Position numbers and translations under genes: made by a program. The notes beneath the pieces were generated by a model, which saw only the letters and a program-made list of their open reading frames with translations, was not told the origin of the DNA and ran no database searches. From AC-32 sp963813435 (GTDB lineage: Bacteria > Actinomycetota > Thermoleophilia > Gaiellales > Gaiellaceae), in the NCBI GenBank assembly GCA_963813435.1, contig CAWEYY010000003.1:310001-374000 (forward strand): a stretch of DNA of 64,000 bases, given 5' to 3'. This document shows, in pieces, positions 7,954-19,788 of this stretch; position 1 is the first letter of the stretch, and the number at the start of each line of letters is the position of its first letter.

Positions 7954-9450
7954 TTAAACGGCTGCCGCTTCGGGCTCGCGCTCGTCGTCGGGCTCGGGCT
8001 CGGCCGCGGCCTCGGGCTCGTTCTCGCCGGCGAGCTGCTCGGCCTTCCCTACGGCCTCGTCGATCGTCCCGACCATGTAGAAGGCCTGCTCGGGCAAATC
8101 GTCGTGTTTGCCCTCGATGATCTCCCGGAAGCCCGCGATCGTGTCCTCGAGCTTCACGTAGCGGCCCTCCTGGCCGGTGAACTGCTCGGCCACGAAGTTC
8201 GGCTGCGAGAGGAAGCGCTGGATCCGGCGCGCGCGGCCGACCGTGACCTTGTCCTCGTCGGAGAGCTCGTCGATCCCGAGGATGGCGATGATGTCCTGGA
8301 GGTCCTTGTACCGCTGGAGGATCTCCTGCACGCGGGTGGCGGTGTCGTAGTGCTCGTCGGACACGATCCCCGGCTGAAGAGCGCGCGAGACCGAGTCGAG
8401 CGGGTCGACGGCCGGGTAGATGCCCTGCTCGACGATGGCTCGTGAGAGCGTCGTCGTCGCGTCGAGATGCGCGAACACGTTGGCCGGCGCGGGGTCGGTC
8501 AGATCGTCGGCCGGCACGTAGATCGCCTGAATCGACGTGACCGAGCCCTTGCGCGTCGAGGTGATGCGCTCCTGAAGCTGGCCCATCTCGGTCGCGAGCG
8601 TCGGCTGGTAGCCAACCGCGCTCGGCATCCGGCCGAGGAGCGCGGAGACCTCGGAGCCCGCCTGCACGAAGCGGAAGATGTTGTCGATGAAGAGCAGCAC
8701 GTCCTGACCCTGGTCGCGGAAGTACTCCGCCATCGTCAGCCCCGAGAGGCCGACGCGGAGGCGCGCGCCGGGCGGCTCGTTCATCTGCCCGTAGACGAGC
8801 GCGACGCTCGGGAGCACCCCGGACTCCTGCATCTCGATCCACATGTCGTTGCCCTCGCGCGTGCGCTCGCCGACGCCGCAGAAGACCGAGACGCCCTGGT
8901 GCTCGCGCGCGATGTTGTGGATCAGCTCCTGGATCAGAACGGTCTTGCCGACTCCGGCGCCGCCGAACAGGCCGACCTTGCCGCCCTTGACGTACGGCGC
9001 GATCAGGTCGACGACCTTCAGGCCCGTCTCGAAGATCTCCGTCGTCGGGCTGAGGTCCTCGAAGTCCGGGGGGTCGCGGTGAATCGACCAGCGCTCGTCG
9101 GCCTCGACCTCCGCGTCCACGCGGTCGATCGGCTCGCCGAGCACGTTGAAGATCCGGCCGAGCGTGCCCTTGCCGACAGGAACCGTGATCGGCGCGCCGG
9201 TGTCGATCACGTCGACGCCGCGTGGGATGCCGTCGGTCGAGTCCATCGCGACCGCTCGGACGCGGTCGTCGCCGAGATGCTGCTGGACCTCGGCGATCAC
9301 GTCGATCGCGGGGCGGCCGTCGCGCTCGGGCACGCTGATCCTGAGCGCGGTGTTGATCTCGGGCAACGATCCGGTGAAGACGGCGTCGACGACGACGCCC
9401 TTGATCTCGATCACCTTGCCGACATTCGAGCCGTTTGTTTGATCAGGCAT
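7954..9450 (-). CDS. atpD: F1 ATP synthase beta subunit
   Basis: The catalytic subunit of F1Fo ATP synthase, 498 residues. The Walker A loop GGAGVGKT is at residues 163-170, the catalytic GERTREGNDMW and the Walker B region VLLFIDNIFRF follow, and the DELSDEDKLTV-like segment (here DELSDEDKVTV) is near the C-terminus, with an acidic tail EPEPDDEREPEA. GGGAG lies just upstream of the ATG. Its partner genes atpA and atpG are about 7.3 kb upstream, behind a peptide transporter, so it probably has its own promoter in the 224-bp gap before it, where I could not define a convincing box. Confidence 0.98.
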   Translation of the reverse strand: MPDQTNGSNVGKVIEIKGVVVDAVFTGSLPEINTALRISVPERDGRPAIDVIAEVQQHLGDDRVRAVAMDSTDGIPRGVDVIDTGAPITVPVGKGTLGRIFNVLGEPIDRVDAEVEADERWSIHRDPPDFEDLSPTTEIFETGLKVVDLIAPYVKGGKVGLFGGAGVGKTVLIQELIHNIAREHQGVSVFCGVGERTREGNDMWIEMQESGVLPSVALVYGQMNEPPGARLRVGLSGLTMAEYFRDQGQDVLLFIDNIFRFVQAGSEVSALLGRMPSAVGYQPTLATEMGQLQERITSTRKGSVTSIQAIYVPADDLTDPAPANVFAHLDATTTLSRAIVEQGIYPAVDPLDSVSRALQPGIVSDEHYDTATRVQEILQRYKDLQDIIAILGIDELSDEDKVTVGRARRIQRFLSQPNFVAEQFTGQEGRYVKLEDTIAGFREIIEGKHDDLPEQAFYMVGTIDEAVGKAEQLAGENEPEAAAEPEPDDEREPEAAAV

Positions 9451-9674
9451 GTGTCTCCCGCAGAGGTTGGTCTGGTACTCGGCGGACCCGGCACGAGAGC
9501 CGTCCGCTCAGCGCGTTGAGTTTATCGAAGCGCGAACGCGGTCGATCGTCCCGTGGGAGCCCGCGCCTGGCCGTCTCCGTAGCCGCCACCCGGGCAGCGT
9601 GGTCCAGGCTTCAGACGTACGAGGTTACGAACGAAGGAAACACTCTGGAAACAGTATCGCCGGAAACGCCAGCG

Positions 9675-10154
9675 TTACCGTTCCCGCAGCACCAAGCCGC
9701 CGCGGAGCGATCCGCTCGGCAGGTTGCGGACACCCGTCGGCTGGCCGAAGCGCTGCCGCTGGAGCGCCTGCTGGGTGCGGAGGTTCATCGTGTCGGGAGC
9801 GGCGAGGACGGCCGGAGTCGAGCGAACCTCCGAGGCGCGGCCGATGGCGCCGGGCCGCACGGCGGACGAGGCGAGGATGCTCCCGAGCCCGACGGCGGCG
9901 ACGGCCATGGCCGCGACGGCCGGCGCCAGGCGCAGGCGGATCTGGCGGCGAACCCGCCCGATCACGACGCCCTCGAACGTCTCACGCGGAGCGGCGCGGA
10001 GCGATCCGGTCAGGCCGCTGATGGACGCGCGGAACTCGCTGCACGACGCGCAGCCGGCCAGATGGTCGGCAAGAAGCGCGTGCTCGAACGACGACAGCTC
10101 GTCGTCGAGATCTGCCGACGCCCACTGGCGGGCACGTTCACATTCCGCGTGCAT
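9675..10154 (-). CDS. Putative anti-sigma factor (zf-HC2 type, single transmembrane segment)
   Basis: A 159-residue protein starting MHAECERARQWASADLDDEL with a downstream HLAGCASC, the His/Cys zinc-binding pattern of anti-sigma factors such as RsrA and ChrR relatives. A hydrophobic segment at about residues 75-100 (LAPAVAAMAVAAVGLGSILA) would anchor it in the membrane, leaving a Gln/Arg-rich outer tail. An in-frame GTG lies three codons earlier. No sigma factor gene adjoins it, so its partner is elsewhere or it acts on another target. It separates the opp genes from atpD. Confidence 0.7.
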   Translation of the reverse strand: MHAECERARQWASADLDDELSSFEHALLADHLAGCASCSEFRASISGLTGSLRAAPRETFEGVVIGRVRRQIRLRLAPAVAAMAVAAVGLGSILASSAVRPGAIGRASEVRSTPAVLAAPDTMNLRTQQALQRQRFGQPTGVRNLPSGSLRGGLVLRER

Positions 10155-10213
10155 GGCCCTCACATTAGCTCTGACGGCGGCGCTATCCAGAAGTTAGCGG
10201 CATGAGCCTGCTT

Positions 10214-10585
10214 TCAAAGCAGGGAATGCCGCGTGTCGATCAGCAGCCCGATCGTGACCAGCACCACGCCGAGCGAAATGAAGACCGCCGAGCTGTTGAT
10301 CGACTCGTTCTGCTCGCCGAGCGTGGCCCAGCGGATCCGCCGGGAGCCGACGTACCCGAACACCGTGACGCCGCCTTCCTCTTCCGATTTCACGCGCGCG
10401 GGACCGCGGTTGGCGACGAAGAACCCGGCGATCATGAGGAAGCAGCCGGCGAGGTAGAAGCCGAGGGTCAGCGCGCGGTCGACCGACGCGCCGAGCAGGG
10501 CGCCCAGCACCAGCGAGCCCACGATGGTCAGCCCGATGGCCGCGAGGATCAGGATGGCGAGCCGACGAAGGGCCGCGGCGAGCAT
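10214..10585 (-). CDS. Small membrane protein of unknown function (DUF131-like topology)
   Basis: A 123-residue protein with three predicted membrane segments: LAILILAAIGLTIVGSLVLG, ALTLGFYLAGCFLMIAGFFV and VFISLGVVLVTIGLLID, with a charged cytoplasmic loop between the second and third. I do not recognise a characterised family. It starts four bases after the oppF stop, so it is probably the distal gene of the opp transcript. Confidence 0.6.
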   Translation of the reverse strand: MLAAALRRLAILILAAIGLTIVGSLVLGALLGASVDRALTLGFYLAGCFLMIAGFFVANRGPARVKSEEEGGVTVFGYVGSRRIRWATLGEQNESINSSAVFISLGVVLVTIGLLIDTRHSLL

Positions 10586-10589
10586 GTCG

Positions 10590-11693
<1,104 letters not shown>

Positions 11694-12716
11694 CTATCCC
11701 GCCTCCGCCATCAGAACTTCGACGATCCTGGACCCCTCCCGCTCCTTCGTCTCCGGATCGAGGTGGCAGGCCTGGAGATGATCGACGTCGTTCCGTGTCG
11801 GAGCGAGCTCCGGGACGGTGGTCTTGCAGACCCCCATCACGTGCGGGCACCGGGGGTGGAAGCGGCAGCCCGAGGGCGGCCGGAGAAGTGACGGCGGCTG
11901 TCCCGGGATCTGTGTCAGACGCTCGACGTTCACATCAAGGCGCGGAAGGGAGCCCATCAGCCCCCAGGTGTACGGATGCTGGGGCCGGTTGAAGAGATCG
12001 TCGACGTTCGCCTGCTCGACGATCTTGGCCGCGTACATGACCAGCACGTCGTCCGCAGTCTCCGCGACCACGCCCAGGTCGTGGGTGATGAAGATGATCG
12101 CGCTGCCGAACTCCTCCTGGAGCCGCTTCATCAGCTCCAGAATCTGAGCCTGGGTCGTGACGTCCAGCGCGGTCGTCGGCTCGTCTGCGATCAGGAGGTC
12201 GGGGTCGTTGATCAACGCCATCGCGATCATCACGCGCTGGCGCATGCCTCCCGAGAACTGGTGCGGGTAGTCGTCGATGCGGTTCTCTGCCTTGGGAATC
12301 CCAACCGCCTTCAGCAGCTCGACCGCGCGGGCGCGCGCGACCCGGGTCGAGACGTCGCGGTGGAGCTGCACCGCCTCGATGAGCTGCTTCCCGATCGAGT
12401 GGACCGGGTTCAGCGAGGTCATCGGGTCCTGGAAGATCATCGACATCTCGTCCCCGCGGATGGCGCGGAGCTCGCCCGGCTTCGCCGTCAGCAGGTCCTT
12501 GCCCTTCCAGAGCGCCTCCCCGCTCGAGATCGTGTTCCGCTTCGCGTTGAGCCCCATGATCGTCAGGCAGGTGACGCTCTTGCCGCTGCCCGACTCGCCC
12601 ACGATCCCGAGTGTCTGGCCCTTCTCGACCGAGAAGGTCACGCCGTCGACGGCCTTGACCACGCCGTCCTGGGTCTGGAAGGACGTGCGAAGGTCCTTGA
12701 CTTCAAGCAGAGCCAC
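11694..12716 (-). CDS. oppD: Oligopeptide/dipeptide ABC transporter ATP-binding protein (OppD/DppD type)
   Basis: A 340-residue ABC ATPase. Walker A GESGSGKSV is at residues 40-48, the signature FSGGMRQRVMIAMAL and Walker B LLIADEPTTALD follow, and the peptide-family C-terminus HPYTWGLMGSLP plus CRFHPRCPHVMGVC is intact. The GTG start at 12716 follows oppB by nine bases. It pairs with OppF. Confidence 0.95.
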   Translation of the reverse strand: MALLEVKDLRTSFQTQDGVVKAVDGVTFSVEKGQTLGIVGESGSGKSVTCLTIMGLNAKRNTISSGEALWKGKDLLTAKPGELRAIRGDEMSMIFQDPMTSLNPVHSIGKQLIEAVQLHRDVSTRVARARAVELLKAVGIPKAENRIDDYPHQFSGGMRQRVMIAMALINDPDLLIADEPTTALDVTTQAQILELMKRLQEEFGSAIIFITHDLGVVAETADDVLVMYAAKIVEQANVDDLFNRPQHPYTWGLMGSLPRLDVNVERLTQIPGQPPSLLRPPSGCRFHPRCPHVMGVCKTTVPELAPTRNDVDHLQACHLDPETKEREGSRIVEVLMAEAG

Positions 12717-12725
12717 GGGTGTCTC

Positions 12726-13703
12726 TCAGGTTAGCCGGATCCGCGGGTCGATCCAGGCGTAGGCGATGTCGACGATCAGATTGAAGAAGAGGATCGCGAT
12801 CGTCGCGAAGACGACCACCCCCTCGACCACGGCGAGGTCTCCCGCCTGGATGCCGATCAGGGCCGTCCTTCCTAAGCCCGGTAGCTGGAAGACCGTCTCG
12901 GTGAAGATCGCGCCGCCGAGGGCGACGCCGATGTCCATACCGAGCATCGTGACGACGGGCAGCAGGGCATTGCGGAGAACGTGGTTCACCATGACGCGCT
13001 GCTCCGGAGCGCCCTTGGCTCTCGCCGTGCGCACGAAGTCCTCGTTCATCGTCTCCATCACGTTGGCCCTGATCATGCGGACGTAGAGCGCCGCGAACAG
13101 AAGCGCGAACGTCCACCAGGGCAAGATCATGTGGTAGAACCACTGCCAGGGCCCGCCTGGCAGCCCGGAGTCGGCGGGCGCGCCGAAGAAGTTCGCGTAG
13201 TTCGCGATCGGCGTGAGGTGCCACTTCACCCCGAAGAAGTACGAGAAGATCAGACCGATCCAGACCGGGTGCGCGGACACGCCGATCAGGACGAAGACCA
13301 TCGCGGATCGGTCTAACAGCGACCGCGGCCGGAGGGCGGACAGGATGCCCACCGAGAGTCCGATCATCATCCAGAGCACCGCGCCGCCGAAGACGAGGCT
13401 CGCCGTGACCGGCGCCGCCTTCGCGATCGTCTCGTTGATGCTCTGGCTGTTCGCGTACGACGTCCCGAGCGACTGGTGGATGACGAGCCGGTCGAGGAAG
13501 TAGCCGTACTGCACGACCACCGGCCTGTCGAGCTTCAGCTTCTCCCGTGCGAGAACCAGACAGGCGCGCTGGGCGGTCTCACCGCCGCAGACCGCGCGGG
13601 CCGGATCGGTCGGCGCGATGAAGAAGATCACGAACGTGACGAACGTGATCACCAGGAAGAGCAGCAGCGCCCACAGAGTGCGCCTAACGAGATATTGGAA
13701 CAT
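12726..13703 (-). CDS. oppB: Oligopeptide ABC transporter permease (OppB/DppB type)
   Basis: A 325-residue inner-membrane permease. It begins MFQYLVRRTLWALLLFLVIT, the usual N-terminal segment, has a long external loop after the first helix that contains two Cys (AVCGGETAQRAC), and carries the EAA-type coupling loop NEDFVRTARAKGAPEQRVMV in the C-terminal half. The 128-bp gap before it contains a strong terminator-like hairpin, so its expression is probably stepped down from that of oppA. Confidence 0.93.
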   Translation of the reverse strand: MFQYLVRRTLWALLLFLVITFVTFVIFFIAPTDPARAVCGGETAQRACLVLAREKLKLDRPVVVQYGYFLDRLVIHQSLGTSYANSQSINETIAKAAPVTASLVFGGAVLWMMIGLSVGILSALRPRSLLDRSAMVFVLIGVSAHPVWIGLIFSYFFGVKWHLTPIANYANFFGAPADSGLPGGPWQWFYHMILPWWTFALLFAALYVRMIRANVMETMNEDFVRTARAKGAPEQRVMVNHVLRNALLPVVTMLGMDIGVALGGAIFTETVFQLPGLGRTALIGIQAGDLAVVEGVVVFATIAILFFNLIVDIAYAWIDPRIRLT

Positions 13704-13766
13704 GTGTCGTCTCGACTCCCGGGGTTCGCCTTAAAGCGCTGTCGGAATCCTACCTCAGTCTTGCGT

Positions 13767-13805
13767 AAAAACGACGTGAGGCGCCGGCCGAAACCGACGC
13801 CTCAC
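13767..13805 (-). terminator. Intrinsic terminator/attenuator hairpin between oppA and oppB
   Basis: On the minus strand GTGAGGCGTCGG pairs with CCGGCGCCTCAC (12 bp including one wobble, 13776-13805) around a short loop, and GTCGTTTTT follows. This has the form of a Rho-independent terminator. Partial read-through would give high oppA and lower oppB-D-F expression, a common arrangement for binding-protein-dependent transporters. Confidence 0.75.
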
Positions 13806-13831
13806 GCTTCGTTCGTGCTTCTCTCGTCCTC

Positions 13832-15508
13832 CTACTTCAATGCCATTGCGGGGATGCTCCAGTCCTGATAGATCCCCTGGTAGACGAGGCTCTTCGGGTT
13901 CACGCGGTTGGAGAAGAAGTAGCGGTTGTTGTACGTCCTCTCGACGGCCATCGGAGCGACCTGATTCATGACGTCCAGGTCGAGCTGGCCGTACACCTTG
14001 AGGCGCTTCGGGCCAACGAGCCTGGCCGCTGATGCGAGCTTCTTGTTCCACTTCGCGTTGTTCATGTACGAGTAGTTGACGTTGTTCTCGGCCTGGATCC
14101 CGCCGCCGTACAGCAGGACGTTCAGCCAGTCGTACGGATCCGGGTAGTCCGAGCACCAACCCATGGAAACGCCCATGTCGAGGTCGTTGTTCTTCTTGCC
14201 CATCGCCTCGTATAGATCCGCGCCGGAGTACCCCTTCATCGTGATGTTGCCCGGCTGGAAGCCGAGGGTGATGAGGTCGTTGCGGACGATCTGGGCCTGA
14301 GCCGGGTTGATCGTGCCGGACGAGCGGTAGCCGACCGTGATCTTGCCGTTCTTGAAGTGGCCCTTGGCGAGCTTCTTCGCGGTGGCAAGGTTCTTCTTGT
14401 AGATCGAGACGCTCCTCCAACCTGGGACACCCGGGTTGAAGATGTGCGTCCACGAGTTGCCCGCATACGGGCCCGCCTGTGCCACGTAAGCAGCGCGGCT
14501 GACGGAGTAGTTGATCGCCCGGCGGAGGTTCGTGTTGCCACCGAACAGGCTGCGCGACATGTTCATCGGCAGGTAGCCCGTGCAGTTGACCGGCTTCGAC
14601 CAGAAGCGCGTCTTGTTGACGCCGTACTGGTTGGCGGTCGCCTGGACCTCTGCCGCCGGCACCGTAGCGGCCTCGTCGAGCTGGTTCGCCTTGGTCTGGT
14701 TGAACGCCGTCTGCTCGTTCAGGTTCCACTGGACGTCGAGGCCCGAGAGGTTGCGCGGGCGATGACGGCCGGGGCCGACCTTGTAGTTCGGGTTCTTCCG
14801 GATGGACGTCAGGGTGTTGACGTCGTTCCGCGTCATGTAGTACGGGCCTGCGCTCGGCAGGTTCCCGCCCTGCACGTTGGCGACTTCCTTGGTGAGCGGA
14901 AGCACGTTCGACGTGGCCTGGAAGAACGGCATCGTGATCTTGGACATGAAGGTGCCGTCCGCCTTGGTCAGGCGAATGGTCAGCTTGTTGCCCTTGACCG
15001 TGGCGCCGGAGACGCTGGTGCCCTGACCGTCGTTGACGGCCTTGGCGCCGACGATGTTGGTGCCGTTCGGGTCAGTGATGAACTGACCGCCCGGCGAAGC
15101 GAGGTCATGGTTCGCAGTCCTGTTGATCGCGTACTTGAAGCTCGCCGCGGTCACAGGCTTGCCGTTGCTGAACTTGAAGCCCTTCCGGATGAAGAAGGTG
15201 TACACCCTGCCGTTCTTCGACACGGTGAACTTCGAAGCGACCTCGGGGACGAGCTTGCTGCCCGCGGGGCCTTGCTTGTCCGGATAGTTGTAGAGCTTCG
15301 CTGCGGTCGCATACTCAAGCCACCACGCCGTGGTGACATAAGCAACCTGTGGATCGACCTGGGTGGATGCCCCCGTCGATCCGTACTTCCAGATCCCGCC
15401 CTTCTTGAGCGCATGACCGTTGTTGCTCGCGCTCGCGAGGCTGGCCGCGACCAGAAGGCTTGCTCCAGCCGCGAGCATCGCGACCGAAAGCCAGAGCCGT
15501 CTATGCAT
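13832..15508 (-). CDS. oppA: Extracellular peptide-binding protein (SBP family 5, OppA type)
   Basis: A 558-residue solute-binding protein. A secretion signal occupies residues 1 to about 27 (LWLSVAMLAAGASLLVAASL). The mature part shows the family order: KYGSTGASTQVDPQVAY, then FFIRKGFKFSNGKPVTAAS, then NMSRSLFGGNTNLRRAINY and a C-terminal WCSDYPDPYDWL. There is no lipobox cysteine, unusual for a monoderm ABC binding protein, so it may be held by another means or released. AAAGGAGAG precedes the ATG by five bases. Confidence 0.93.
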   Translation of the reverse strand: MHRRLWLSVAMLAAGASLLVAASLASASNNGHALKKGGIWKYGSTGASTQVDPQVAYVTTAWWLEYATAAKLYNYPDKQGPAGSKLVPEVASKFTVSKNGRVYTFFIRKGFKFSNGKPVTAASFKYAINRTANHDLASPGGQFITDPNGTNIVGAKAVNDGQGTSVSGATVKGNKLTIRLTKADGTFMSKITMPFFQATSNVLPLTKEVANVQGGNLPSAGPYYMTRNDVNTLTSIRKNPNYKVGPGRHRPRNLSGLDVQWNLNEQTAFNQTKANQLDEAATVPAAEVQATANQYGVNKTRFWSKPVNCTGYLPMNMSRSLFGGNTNLRRAINYSVSRAAYVAQAGPYAGNSWTHIFNPGVPGWRSVSIYKKNLATAKKLAKGHFKNGKITVGYRSSGTINPAQAQIVRNDLITLGFQPGNITMKGYSGADLYEAMGKKNNDLDMGVSMGWCSDYPDPYDWLNVLLYGGGIQAENNVNYSYMNNAKWNKKLASAARLVGPKRLKVYGQLDLDVMNQVAPMAVERTYNNRYFFSNRVNPKSLVYQGIYQDWSIPAMALK

Positions 15509-15626
15509 GTCTCTCCTTTCCGTGAACTTCGAATCGAGGGCTCCCCGACCCGGAACGGGCGCCTGCCCCGTCCAACCGCTTGAGACGCCTAAGCGAGGGT
15601 TTGGTTAGTGGATCGAGAAGCCCGCG

Positions 15627-16724
15627 TTACTGCTGGGTGGAACGCGGATCGAACGCGTCCCGGAGGCCGTCGCCGAGCAGGTTGAACGCGAGCGTCATGA
15701 GAAGCACGGCGAGCCCCGGCCACAGCATCAGCAACGGACGTACCGTGTAGTACTCGGGCGCCTCCGAGAGCAGCTTCCCCCAGCTCGCGTCGAACTTGAT
15801 TCCGAGGCCCAGGAAGGACAGCCCGGCCTCGAAGAGCACGTAGCCGGCGATGATCAGCGACGAGTAGACGATGATCGGAGCGATCAGGTGCGGCAAGACG
15901 TGCGAGCGGATGATGCGCCAGTTGCTGGCGCCGATCATCTGTGCTGCCTCGACGTACTCCTTCTCGCGAATCGAGAGCACCTGCGCTCGCATGATGCGGG
16001 CCGGGTAGAACCACCCGAACATGACGAAGATGAAGACGAGCGTCATCACCCCTTCTGGGAAGGTGCCCCAGAACGTGATCCTGTCGAGCTTGTCCCCGAC
16101 GGTGGCTGCGAGGGCGATGACGAAGAGCAGGACCGGGAACGCCATGGTGATCTCCGTGACGCGGGAGATGGTCGTGTCTGCCCAGCCGCGGTAGAAGCCG
16201 GCGATCGAGCCCAGGAAAACCCCGATCAGCATCACCCCCAGCGTCGACAGGCCCGCGACCTCGAGCGAGATCTGCGCGCCGTACAGAAGACGGAGGAACT
16301 CATCCTGCCCCAGCCTGTTGGCGGCCCCGAGGACGAAAAGGTTGTCCTCGTTTGTGTACGGGTTGTGAACCGTGCTCATCGGTCCGACCGGGAGCAGGCC
16401 CGTGATTGTGACCGCTTCCTTGCTCCCGCAGCAGCCGGGGCCGAAGATGGTGTTCGGACCGTGGCCGACGGCCTTCCCTGCCAGCGGTGCGCCGACGAAT
16501 GCGACCAGGACCAGCAGGATGATGGAGATCCCGCTCGCGAGCGCAACTTTGTCCTGCCTGAAGCGGATCCAGACGAGCTCCCAGTAGCCGCGGGCCTTGA
16601 CGTCCTCTTCCTGCTCGCCCAGATCACCGCCGCTCTCGGCCGCGATAGCAGCGCCGAGGCCGGTGATCCCGACGTTGGCGATGATCTCCTTCTCTTGCTG
16701 GCCCGGTGAGATGGGTTCTGTCAT
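15627..16724 (-). CDS. oppC: Oligopeptide ABC transporter permease (OppC/DppC type)
   Basis: A 365-residue permease with a cytoplasmic N-terminal extension of about 55 residues, a first helix (ISIILLVLVAFVGAPLAG), an outer loop of about 90 residues containing CC, then five more helices. The coupling loop is IREKEYVEAAQMIGASNWRI, and the C-terminus NLLGDGLRDAFDPRSTQQ is classic for the family. It heads the opp cassette, 66 bp after atpG, with a TATTAT box in that gap. Confidence 0.93.
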   Translation of the reverse strand: MTEPISPGQQEKEIIANVGITGLGAAIAAESGGDLGEQEEDVKARGYWELVWIRFRQDKVALASGISIILLVLVAFVGAPLAGKAVGHGPNTIFGPGCCGSKEAVTITGLLPVGPMSTVHNPYTNEDNLFVLGAANRLGQDEFLRLLYGAQISLEVAGLSTLGVMLIGVFLGSIAGFYRGWADTTISRVTEITMAFPVLLFVIALAATVGDKLDRITFWGTFPEGVMTLVFIFVMFGWFYPARIMRAQVLSIREKEYVEAAQMIGASNWRIIRSHVLPHLIAPIIVYSSLIIAGYVLFEAGLSFLGLGIKFDASWGKLLSEAPEYYTVRPLLMLWPGLAVLLMTLAFNLLGDGLRDAFDPRSTQQ

Positions 16725-16752
16725 CGAAACGTGATCGAAGCTCGGCCTGCAG

Positions 16753-16758
16753 ATAATA
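16753..16758 (-). promoter_or_regulatory. Possible -10 box of the opp cassette
   Basis: TATTAT on the minus strand, 28 bases before the oppC ATG, in the only gap (66 bp) between atpG and oppC. No good -35 hexamer was seen at 16-18 bp. It suggests the transporter genes have their own start rather than relying on atp read-through. Confidence 0.35.
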
Positions 16759-16790
16759 GACGAGCGTCAGGCAAATGAGTTTGAGCGTCG

Positions 16791-17684
16791 TTACTGCGTG
16801 AGGGCGTCGGCGCCTGCGACGACCTCGAGGATCTCCTGCGTGATCTCGGCCTGGCGGGCGCGGTTCAGGTCGAGTGTCAGGCTGTCGATCAGCTCCGCGG
16901 CGTTCTTGGAAGCGTTCCGCATCGCCGTCATGCGCGCCCCGTGCTCGGAGGCGGCCGACTCGAGCAGCGCGCGGTAGACCTCGGTCTCGAGGTAGACCGG
17001 CAGGAGCCGCTCGAGGATCTGCTCGGGCTCGGGCTCGTAGATGAAGTCGCCGAGGAGCGCCTTGAGCCCGGCCTCCTCTTCTTCTTCACGCGCGAGGCCT
17101 TCCGTGGAGATCGGTAGCACCTGCTGCTCGGTCACGCGCTGGACGAGCGGCGAGACGTACTGGTTGTAGACGAGGACGGCGCGGTCGATCTCCTCCCCGG
17201 CGTACAGCTCGGCGAGCCGGTGCGCGACCGCCTGCGCGTCCGCGTACACGGGCCGGTCCGTGAACCCGGCCCACGCCTGGTCGAGCTCGTAGTGGCGAAA
17301 CTCCAGCGTCGAGCGGCCCTTGCGCCCGACGACGAGCCAGCGGATCTCCTGGCCCTCGGCCCGAAGGCTGCGCTCGAGCGCGAACGAGCGGCGCAGGATC
17401 TGGCCGTTGAACGCGCCCGCAAGGCCGCGGTCGCCGGTGAGCGGGACGATCGCGACGCGGCGTGACTCCCGCTGCTGCAGGAGCGTGAGGCCGCGGAGCG
17501 ACGCAGCCGCCCGGGCCGTGCCCGCCGTCAGCTCCTCCATCCGGTCGGCGTAGTCGCGCAGCTGGACGATCCGCTCCTCCGCGCGGCGCAGGCGCGCGCC
17601 GGCGACGAGCTCCATCGCCTTCGTGATCTTGCGCGTGTTGCCGACGGAGCGGATCCGCCGCTTGATGTCCTGGAGAGTGGCCAC
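16791..17684 (-). CDS. atpG: F1 ATP synthase gamma subunit
   Basis: The rotating central-stalk subunit, 297 residues. The N-terminal helix MATLQDIKRRIRSVGNTRKI followed by TKAMELVAGARLRRAEE and the C-terminal helix MRNASKNAAELIDSLTLDLN with QAEITQEILEVVAGADAL are diagnostic. The GTG start at 17684 abuts the atpA stop (no gap). atpD should follow but does not; the opp cassette begins 66 bp later. Confidence 0.97.
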   Translation of the reverse strand: MATLQDIKRRIRSVGNTRKITKAMELVAGARLRRAEERIVQLRDYADRMEELTAGTARAAASLRGLTLLQQRESRRVAIVPLTGDRGLAGAFNGQILRRSFALERSLRAEGQEIRWLVVGRKGRSTLEFRHYELDQAWAGFTDRPVYADAQAVAHRLAELYAGEEIDRAVLVYNQYVSPLVQRVTEQQVLPISTEGLAREEEEEAGLKALLGDFIYEPEPEQILERLLPVYLETEVYRALLESAASEHGARMTAMRNASKNAAELIDSLTLDLNRARQAEITQEILEVVAGADALTQ

Positions 17685-19214
<1,530 letters not shown>

Positions 19215-19257
19215 TGAGTCTCCTTCGGTTCGCGGTCTGACGGTTTCATCGAGATCT

Positions 19258-19788
19258 CTAGGCGACGGCCAGCTCGCGCCCGAGCCGCTCGAGCCGCCCG
19301 CGCACGCTTGCGTCCAGGCGGTACGAGCCGACGTGCATGACGATGCCGCCGATCAGGTCCGGGTCGACGCTGCGCGTCGCCTCGACCTTGCGGCCCGAGG
19401 CCTGCTCGATCTGCTCGACCAGCTTCCGCGCATCGGCATCGGAGAGCTCGACGGCGGTCGTGAGCTCGAGGTGGATCGTCCCCTCGTGCTCGGCGACCAG
19501 CCGCTCGAACTCGCGGGCGATCTCCTCGAGCAGGCTGCTGCGTCCCTTGTCCGCGAGGAGCAGGACGAAGTTGCGCACGAGCTCGTCGGCGCCCTGGAGC
19601 AGGTCCTCCAGGGCCGCGGTCTTCGCGCGGGGGTCGAGCTGTGGGTTGCGCAGCAGCTCGCGCAGCTCGGGCACGTCGGCCGCGGCCTGGGCGAGCTCGT
19701 CGAGGCCGGCCCGCACTTCGTTCAGGCGCCCCTCGTCCTGCGCCGCCGTGAAGAGCGCTCTCGCGTAGACGCGGTCCACTACTCCCAT
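19258..19788 (-). CDS. atpH: F1 ATP synthase delta subunit
   Basis: The peripheral-stalk subunit on top of F1, 176 residues. It begins MGVVDRVYARALFTAAQDEG and ends with the family segment GGIVMHVGSYRLDASVRGRL. Its ATG overlaps the atpF stop by one base (TGATG). Confidence 0.95.
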   Translation of the reverse strand: MGVVDRVYARALFTAAQDEGRLNEVRAGLDELAQAAADVPELRELLRNPQLDPRAKTAALEDLLQGADELVRNFVLLLADKGRSSLLEEIAREFERLVAEHEGTIHLELTTAVELSDADARKLVEQIEQASGRKVEATRSVDPDLIGGIVMHVGSYRLDASVRGRLERLGRELAVA

